From an uncultured Ferrimonas sp. (GTDB lineage Bacteria > Pseudomonadota > Gammaproteobacteria > Enterobacterales > Shewanellaceae), in the NCBI RefSeq assembly GCF_947489035.1, contig NZ_CANLCI010000020.1, positions 1 through 64,000 of the forward strand: a stretch of 64,000 nt of DNA, read 5' to 3'. The notes beneath the pieces were generated by a model. The model saw only the letters and a program-made list of their open reading frames with translations, was not told where the DNA came from and did not search any database. Below are positions 58,164 to 64,000 of the stretch, one piece after another. The translations under genes were made by a program, and so were the position numbers. Numbering within the stretch: the first letter of the stretch is position 1; every line of letters starts with the position of its first letter.

Positions 58164-59569
58164 TGCCAAAGGATATGACCCAGCTGCAATTTAAGGGCGA
58201 AAACGGCCGTGATGAGTTCCAGCGTGAGGCTGTAGCAGCGAAGGTAATCTCGCTGCTGACCTCAACCGTTGAGATCTCGCCCATGGTGATAGATGGTGAC
58301 TGGGGAACCGGTAAAACCGAGTTCTGCCATAAGCTGATCAATAAGTTCAAGGCAGAGCACGACAACTACCAAGTGGTCTATGTGGATGCCTTTCAGGCGG
58401 ACCACGCAGATGCTCCATTGATGACCATTCTGGCCGAGGTGCTCAAGTTGCTGCCTGAAGGCGAGCAGCGTCAAGGCTTGATTCAAAAAGCACTGCCGGT
58501 AGCACGTTATGGCTTGAAGACCCTCCTGAAAGCGGGCGCGGGTCATATCCTGCGACAAGATGCTGATGATGTCGCCGATGGGCTGGAAGAGCAGCTGAAG
58601 GATGCGGCCAACAAGGCCATTGATGCTGCTGTGGAAACTGCGCTGAAAGACCATGAGAAAGCGAAAGAGAGCTTGATGGCGCTGCAAACCACGTTGGCAG
58701 ATATCGCTGCCGACTCTCCCATCGTCTTGTTTGTCGACGAACTGGACCGATGTCGTCCTGATTTTGCCGTGCAGATGTTGGAAGTGATCAAACACACCTT
58801 CGATGTGGCAGGTGTTCAGTTTGTCTTTGTCACTAACGCGACTCAACTGAAAGCTGCGATCAATCATAGCTATGGTCAAGGCGTTGATGCCCAAAGATAT
58901 TTGGATAAGTTCTTAAAGTTCAGCTTCGCGTTGCCGGAAGTGCTGCCGTTACAAGGTCGCGATAAGGTGTTGGCTTCGACTAAACACTTCACCACGTTAA
59001 TTGGCCAAAGCGAAGTAGTTGACAAATCTGGGCTTAATCAAGAACGAGACGGTGGTTTTAAGTTCGTTAAATCGCTTATTGAGGTAAGTTCTTTATCTTT
59101 GCGCGAAACCGAGACATTCGTAAGGCATCTAGAGATCTATCACACCCTAATTGGCAGTTCTAATGGCGTTGAGTCGCAGGTGCATTATCCCTACCGCATG
59201 CTTAGGTTGGCTGCGGTTTACCTTCATTGTTTTTATCCAACAGTCGCCAGGGCGGTTTCACGCAAAAACGTTGATGTAAACCAATTTGCGGCATGCTTTG
59301 GAATTAACGATGTACGCCAGTTAGTTAATGAAGCACCGCAACAACGTTCGGCCCTGCAAGTTATCGCCATGATGGTCATTTGGGACTGTAATAGAGCATC
59401 GTCCTTGTTTGCACAGACTGATGATCAGGAACTCAATCCGTGGGTAAACCGATTCCATGATGATTGGAGCGGTTACCGGGCAACTTACTGGGAAGTTCCA
59501 GATGAAGGTGGGTGCGTTGAGATCGTCACTGACGCACTCGGCCACCTTAGTTTTAATGCAAATTTATGA
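58163..59569 (+). CDS. KAP-family P-loop NTPase in the restriction operon
   Basis: A 468-aa NTPase. Walker A is GDWGTGKTEF, Walker B is SPIVLFVDELDRCRPDFAV, the KAP signature DELDRC; a helical lid contains a region of charged helices. There is no clear transmembrane pair, although many KAP proteins have one. Its start overlaps the hsdS stop, so it is cotranslated with the restriction genes. KAP proteins are found in several anti-phage systems, but this one's role is inferred from context only. Confidence 0.85.
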   Translation: MPKDMTQLQFKGENGRDEFQREAVAAKVISLLTSTVEISPMVIDGDWGTGKTEFCHKLINKFKAEHDNYQVVYVDAFQADHADAPLMTILAEVLKLLPEGEQRQGLIQKALPVARYGLKTLLKAGAGHILRQDADDVADGLEEQLKDAANKAIDAAVETALKDHEKAKESLMALQTTLADIAADSPIVLFVDELDRCRPDFAVQMLEVIKHTFDVAGVQFVFVTNATQLKAAINHSYGQGVDAQRYLDKFLKFSFALPEVLPLQGRDKVLASTKHFTTLIGQSEVVDKSGLNQERDGGFKFVKSLIEVSSLSLRETETFVRHLEIYHTLIGSSNGVESQVHYPYRMLRLAAVYLHCFYPTVARAVSRKNVDVNQFAACFGINDVRQLVNEAPQQRSALQVIAMMVIWDCNRASSLFAQTDDQELNPWVNRFHDDWSGYRATYWEVPDEGGCVEIVTDALGHLSFNANL

Positions 59570-59579
59570 TGGAGATACG

Positions 59580-60620
59580 ATGACTAAGCAAATTCCACAA
59601 GCTCCATCTGGCGAGTTTGTTCTATTCCAGACTGATGATGGCCACACCCGAGTTGAGTGCCGGTTCGAGGCCGATACGCTTTGGCTTTCTCAGGCTGCAA
59701 TGGCGGAGTTGTATCAGGTTAGTCCACAAGCTATCACCCAGCATGTGAAAGTGGTTTATGAGGAAGGCGAGCTTGTTCAATCTTTAACTTGTAAGGATTA
59801 CTTACAAGTTCAAAATGAAGGGCAGCGTCAAGTTCAACGGCAGATCCGCCATTACAGCCTTCCGATTATCTTGGCCGTTGGTTATCGGGTTCGCTCCGTA
59901 CGAGGTACCCAATTCCGTCAGTGGGCGACCCAGACCTTGCAAGAGTACTTGGTTAAAGGCTTTGTGATGGATGACGAGCGACTGAAGAATCCGCCTGTTG
60001 GTCACTCTGCTGTACCGGATTACTTTGATGAGATGCTGGAGCGGATCCGCGATATCCGGGCTAGCGAGCGTCGTGTTTATCTGCGGGTGAAAGAGATCTT
60101 CACCATGGCGGCTGACTACGAGCCATCCAATCAGGAAACCACCCGCTTCTTCCAGACTATCCAGAATAAGCTGCACTTTGCCTGCACCCAGATGACGGCA
60201 GCCGAACTGATTGCAAATCGGGTCGATGCCAGCAAGCCGGATATGGGGCTGACCAGCTACAAAGGCGATGTTCCTCGCAAGACAGACGTAACGATAGCGA
60301 AGAACTACCTAAAAGAAGACGAGATTAAAGAGCTGAATCGTATTGTAAATATGTGGCTCGATTTTGCTGAAGATCAGGCTTTGCGGCGCAAACAAGTCTT
60401 TTTGCAGGACTGGAGTGACAAGCTGAATCAGTTCCTTCAGTTCAATGACCGCGAGGTCTTGACTGGCACAGGAACAATCTCTAAGAAGGCCGCGGATGAC
60501 AAGGCCAAGTTAGAGTTCGAACGTTATGCCAATCAACGCCGTTTGCTTAAAGAGGCTGAAGGAGCAAAGGCTAACATCGCCGATCTGCGTGCATTGCTAA
60601 AGGATGGCAAAGGTGATTGA
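59580..60620 (+). CDS. RhuM-family protein
   Basis: A 346-aa protein from ATG 59580 (GGAG upstream). The family marks are an N-terminal winged-helix region (TLWLSQAAMAELYQVSPQAITQHVK), IILAVGYRVRSVRGTQFRQWA, and a long C-terminal helix. RhuM-family genes were first described in a Salmonella pathogenicity island and are frequent inside type I restriction loci, with unknown function. The C-terminal end overlaps the start of an hsdR relic. It follows KAP after 10 bp. Confidence 0.85.
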   Translation: MTKQIPQAPSGEFVLFQTDDGHTRVECRFEADTLWLSQAAMAELYQVSPQAITQHVKVVYEEGELVQSLTCKDYLQVQNEGQRQVQRQIRHYSLPIILAVGYRVRSVRGTQFRQWATQTLQEYLVKGFVMDDERLKNPPVGHSAVPDYFDEMLERIRDIRASERRVYLRVKEIFTMAADYEPSNQETTRFFQTIQNKLHFACTQMTAAELIANRVDASKPDMGLTSYKGDVPRKTDVTIAKNYLKEDEIKELNRIVNMWLDFAEDQALRRKQVFLQDWSDKLNQFLQFNDREVLTGTGTISKKAADDKAKLEFERYANQRRLLKEAEGAKANIADLRALLKDGKGD

Positions 60621-60799
60621 GAACCTCCCGAATTTTAAAGAAGAGCAAGCAGCCAAAGTCCCAGAGCTAACCTTGCTACCCAATCTCAACTTACACCTTT
60701 ATCCCGCCTGCCGAATGCCTAAAGCAACGTGGCAGCATGGGCAACGTAATGCTAACCGGTGTGCTGCGTCGGGTATGTAAAAGCGATAATGCTGCATAG
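60613..60799 (+). pseudogene. hsdR 5' remnant (frameshifted)
   Basis: GTG 60613 reads IENLPNFKEEQAAKVPELTL, matching TQLPNFREEQAAKIPALTL of the intact hsdR at 61961. An extra T near 60691 breaks the frame; removing it gives YTFIPPAECLKQRGSMGNVM and then a stop at 60799. Similarity to the intact gene ends at about 60780. It is a diverged relic of an older hsdR, not a simple copy. Its start overlaps the rhuM stop. Confidence 0.88.
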
Positions 60800-60846
60800 C
60801 ACCCTAAGTCCGCTTATTGCGACGGGCATTATTTAATAAGTTCGAG

Positions 60847-61953
60847 ATGGATAAACCAGTGTTAGCGAAATACACCCAGTTGCTGCAACTGGCACAGGCG
60901 TTGCCGCAGGCAACACCAACAGAGACCAGCATCTTTGCCATTGGTAGCAAAGGTTACTTTGAAAACCCCACCACCGATATCTTGGCATTTTTCTGTAACG
61001 ATAATGCCGAGCACGGCTTAGGTTCGTTGCTGGTTCGCGCCCTGCTTAGCTGTTTAGCCGAGTGCCCTAAAGGCATCGACCACACGCTGTCTGCCACACC
61101 TGAGCGCGAGGTGGCAACGAAATCTGGCAAGCGCATTGATTTGCTGTTGGAAAGCGACCAGTGGGCGCTGGTGCTAGAGAACAAGATCCACCACCAGCAA
61201 AACAACCCCTTTGATGCTTATGAAGATTTTGTGCACCGTGAATACCCCCAGCGGTTTAAACACAAGCAGCCGCTGTTTGTGGTGTTATCCCCAACCGGCG
61301 AGGTGCCAGCAGCTCACCCCAATTGGCAAGGGATCAGCTACCCCGATCTGGTTCAAGCCATCAAACAGGGTTTAGCGGAACACTTTATTGATCAGCCCTT
61401 AAACAAGTGGGTGATCTTGCTGCGTGAATTTATTTTACATCTGGAGGGGCTAATGGCCGCACCAGCAACACCACAACACACCATCGACTTTGTCTTAGAC
61501 AACCTTGCTGCCATTCAAGAGCTACAGATCGTAAAGAAGAAGGCGATTAACGACTACCAACTGCGCTTACAGCAACAGCTACAAAACCATTTTAAGCAGC
61601 CCGTAACGATCCACCTACACCATTGGGATCAATATCCGGCGCTGCGTTTTGCGCTAACTCGCTGGGAAGATTCAGGATCCGATGTGGTGTTGTATCTAGA
61701 TGGCAATGAAGAAGACAAGACCAACCTCAGGTGCTACGCCCAGCTAACTAAACCAGCGCAGTTTAAGGTGGCGGATGAATATCTGGCTCATGATTGCCAT
61801 GGCTCACCTTGGCTGGAAAGCCAAGACAACTACCGCGGCTATAGCTACGTTAAAAAGCTGGCAACTCAGGATGATGTGGTTGCCCTGCTGATCGCAAAAA
61901 TCACCGCACTAAACGAATTTGAACAACACGCTCGTCCAGGACTGAAAGGCTAA
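60847..61953 (+). CDS. PD-(D/E)XK nuclease-family protein
   Basis: A 368-aa protein from ATG 60847. An N-terminal helical segment with TSIFAIGSKGYFENPTTDIL leads to the nuclease core: D in SGKRIDLLLES and E-x-K in ALVLENKIHHQQ, the PD-(D/E)XK active-site pattern. A long C-terminal domain follows. It stands between an hsdR relic and the intact hsdR, and may be an accessory nuclease of the defence operon. Start upstream at TTG 60817 is possible. Confidence 0.82.
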   Translation: MDKPVLAKYTQLLQLAQALPQATPTETSIFAIGSKGYFENPTTDILAFFCNDNAEHGLGSLLVRALLSCLAECPKGIDHTLSATPEREVATKSGKRIDLLLESDQWALVLENKIHHQQNNPFDAYEDFVHREYPQRFKHKQPLFVVLSPTGEVPAAHPNWQGISYPDLVQAIKQGLAEHFIDQPLNKWVILLREFILHLEGLMAAPATPQHTIDFVLDNLAAIQELQIVKKKAINDYQLRLQQQLQNHFKQPVTIHLHHWDQYPALRFALTRWEDSGSDVVLYLDGNEEDKTNLRCYAQLTKPAQFKVADEYLAHDCHGSPWLESQDNYRGYSYVKKLATQDDVVALLIAKITALNEFEQHARPGLKG

Positions 61954-61960
61954 AGCAGTG

Positions 61961-64000
61961 ATGACACAACTCCCTAACTTTCGTGAAGAACAAGCAGCCA
62001 AGATCCCAGCGCTGACTTTACTTTCAAACCTCGGCTACACCTTTATTCCCCCTGCCGAGTGCCTAAAGCAACGCGGCCGCATGGGCAATGTGGTACTGAC
62101 CGATGTACTGCGTAAGGTGTTAAAGGCCAAGCGCTATGGGCATTTGGGACAGCAGCGCGCCCTATCCAATGCGGCTATCGATAAGGTCGTTCATCAGCTG
62201 GCCAATCCGGCGATGAACGAAGGGCTAAAGCAGGCTAACGAGAAACTGTATAACAGCCTGACCTACGGCATTGGCGTTACCGAATTTGTTGATGGCAAAA
62301 AGGTTAACCCAACCATCCAAGTGATCGATTGGGAAAACCCAGATAACAACGAGTACCACTTTACCGAAGAATTCGAAGTGGAGAACTCGCAGGGCACCGG
62401 CAAGCGCATTCCCGATATTGTCTGCTTTGTAAATGGTTTGCCGTGGGTGGTCATCGAGGCCAAACGGCCAAACTCTAGTCAGAACGGCAAACCTACCGTC
62501 GCCGAAGGGATTTCGCAGAATATCCGCAATCAGAAGCATGATGAGATCCCCCACCTATTCGCCTACAGCCAGTTGTTGCTGTCGATCAATGGCCATGACG
62601 GCCTTTACGGTACCTGTGGAACCCCAGAAAAGTTTTGGGCCAAGTGGAAAGAGGAGCAGATCGAAGATGTGACTATGTCACACCTTAAGAATGCGCCACT
62701 GCCTGCGGCGACCTTAGATAAGCTGTTTGCCCACCGCCCTGCCAAGACCAGAGATGAGTTTCAGAGCTTAATCGCCGCGGGCGAATTGGCGATCACCAAC
62801 CAAGACCGCTTACTGGTGTCGTTGCTGCGCCCTGATCGCCTGTTAGAGATGGCTCGCCTTTACACGCTGTTTGATAACAAGGCCGGTAGGATTGTGGCTC
62901 GTTATCAGCAGGTGTTTGGCATCAAGGCCCTGATCGAGCGCGTCACCTCCTTTGACGACAAAGGCGCACGCAATGGTGGGGTCATTTGGCATACCACCGG
63001 TTCGGGTAAATCGTTCACAATGGTCTTTCTGTCCAAGGCGCTTATCTGGTTTAAAGAGCTGGCCAAGTGTCGAGTTGTAGTGGTTACCGATCGGGTAGAT
63101 CTTGAGGATCAGTTGGCCCGCACCTTCGCCTCTGGCGGGGCGCTGTCTGATAAAGATAAAAGCTCGGCAATGGCCACCACCGGTAAGCGGTTGGCAGAGC
63201 AGATTGGGCAGGGCAACGAACGGATCATTTTTTCGATCATCAACAAGTTTGGTACCGCCATTAAGCTGCCAGAGTGCCATAACGATAGTGCCGACATTAT
63301 TGTGTTAGTAGATGAAGGCCACCGTAGCCAAAACGGCGAGAATAATATTCGCATGGCGCAGGCCCTGCCGAAAGCAGCTTATATTGGCTTTACCGGCACC
63401 CCACTGCTACAAGACGACAAGACCGAAAATAAGTTTGGCAAGATCATCCACTCTTACACCATGCAGCAAGCGGTAGAAGATAAAACCGTTACACCATTGC
63501 TGTATGAGGAACGTCGCCCAGATCTAAGCGTTAACGAAGAGGCGATCGACGCTTGGTTTAATCGCATCACCACCGATCTGTCCGAGCAACAGCGTACCGA
63601 TCTAAAGAAGAAGTTTGCTAAGAAGGGGCAGATCTACCAAGTGGAAGATAGGCTTGAACTGATCGCCCATGACATCTCTGATCACTTTCAAAACTTCAAA
63701 CACCAAGGCTTAAAGGGACAGTTGGCTTGCGATTCGAAGGCGTCTGCCATTCGCTACAAGCAGATGCTGGATAAGATTGGCAAGGTCACTTCGGTGGTGG
63801 CGATGTCGCCGCCAGATACCCGTGAAGGCCACGACCGCGTAGACAGCGAAAGCACCAATATTGTCCAAAACTGGTGGAAAGAGAACGTCGGCAATCAAGA
63901 TGAGAAGGTGTATACCAAGCAGATTATCGAAGCGTTTGCTCGGGATGATGGCCCTGATCTGATGATTGTGGTGGATAAGCTGCTAACCGGTTTCGACGAG
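61961..64000 (+). CDS. hsdR: Type I restriction enzyme, R subunit (second system, cut by window end)
   Basis: The first 680 residues, with no stop before the window edge. The nuclease core has RIPDIVCFVNGLPWVVIEAKRP (D and E-x-K). Walker A is WHTTGSGKSFTMV, the DEAH-type motif is VLVDEGHRSQNG, and AYIGFTGTPLL follows. It starts eight bases after the PD-(D/E)XK gene. It is unrelated in detail to the first hsdR. The rest of the gene lies to the right. Confidence 0.95.
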   Translation, partial: MTQLPNFREEQAAKIPALTLLSNLGYTFIPPAECLKQRGRMGNVVLTDVLRKVLKAKRYGHLGQQRALSNAAIDKVVHQLANPAMNEGLKQANEKLYNSLTYGIGVTEFVDGKKVNPTIQVIDWENPDNNEYHFTEEFEVENSQGTGKRIPDIVCFVNGLPWVVIEAKRPNSSQNGKPTVAEGISQNIRNQKHDEIPHLFAYSQLLLSINGHDGLYGTCGTPEKFWAKWKEEQIEDVTMSHLKNAPLPAATLDKLFAHRPAKTRDEFQSLIAAGELAITNQDRLLVSLLRPDRLLEMARLYTLFDNKAGRIVARYQQVFGIKALIERVTSFDDKGARNGGVIWHTTGSGKSFTMVFLSKALIWFKELAKCRVVVVTDRVDLEDQLARTFASGGALSDKDKSSAMATTGKRLAEQIGQGNERIIFSIINKFGTAIKLPECHNDSADIIVLVDEGHRSQNGENNIRMAQALPKAAYIGFTGTPLLQDDKTENKFGKIIHSYTMQQAVEDKTVTPLLYEERRPDLSVNEEAIDAWFNRITTDLSEQQRTDLKKKFAKKGQIYQVEDRLELIAHDISDHFQNFKHQGLKGQLACDSKASAIRYKQMLDKIGKVTSVVAMSPPDTREGHDRVDSESTNIVQNWWKENVGNQDEKVYTKQIIEAFARDDGPDLMIVVDKLLTGFDE

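Overview
The window looks like chromosome of a gammaproteobacterium of the Alteromonadales, most like Ferrimonas or Shewanella. The basis is gene content and order: orn/rsgA/psd/mscM, epmA/efp/epmB, groES-groEL, cutA-dsbD, aroQ-accB-accC, frdCAB-prmA-dusB-fis, a Wolinella-type three-subunit fumarate reductase beside prmA-fis, and GC-rich, Q/L-rich coding sequence. The species is an inference from synteny and protein style; no search was run.

Layout. 1-9 kb: tRNA-Gly, RNA turnover (orn), ribosome assembly (rsgA), phospholipid synthesis (psd), a large mechanosensitive channel, a phosphodiesterase, a 2-hydroxyacid dehydrogenase, and a bfd/bfr iron-storage pair with a Fur-like site. 9-12.4 kb: a minus-strand metal (probably zinc) uptake cluster with permease, binding protein, His-rich outer-membrane barrel and small CxxC protein, but no ATPase gene. 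12.4-20.6 kb: the EF-P modification genes, small enzymes, a hemerythrin-GGDEF protein and a MerR-methyltransferase fusion. 20.6-21.8 kb: a gene-free array of about 133-bp palindrome-bearing repeats. 21.8-34.7 kb: chaperonins with a heat-shock promoter, MATE pump, fxsA, cutA-dsbD, a Fur-linked DUF2061 pair, patatin, a perfect CRP site, arfB, and aroQ-accB-accC.

34.7-45.3 kb is a genomic island. A 42-bp copy of the accC 3' end (34678-34719) recurs exactly at 45253-45294, giving attL and attR around about 10.6 kb. Just inside attL is a frameshifted N-terminal remnant of a P4-type integrase. The cargo is a type I restriction-modification system (hsdM, hsdS, hsdR), a YgjP-like metallopeptidase, an unrecognised ~451-aa protein between hsdS and hsdR, three very small ORFs (two of them paralogues), and a secreted protein. 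The island separates accC from its usual neighbours.

45.3-53.9 kb is core again: two lipoproteins, frdCAB, prmA, dusB and fis, with CRP-like sites between frdC and prmA. From 54 kb to the right edge lies a second, unrelated type I restriction locus. It begins with a 36-bp tandem repeat array and a palindromic operator-like site, then a one-TRD hsdS, hsdM, a two-TRD hsdS, a KAP P-loop NTPase, a RhuM-family gene, a frameshifted 5' remnant of an older hsdR, a PD-(D/E)XK nuclease gene and an hsdR that runs off the window. These genes are same-strand and tightly packed, so they probably form one defence operon built in steps. The two restriction loci bracket only about 8.5 kb of core genes, making the accC-fis interval a defence-gene hotspot.
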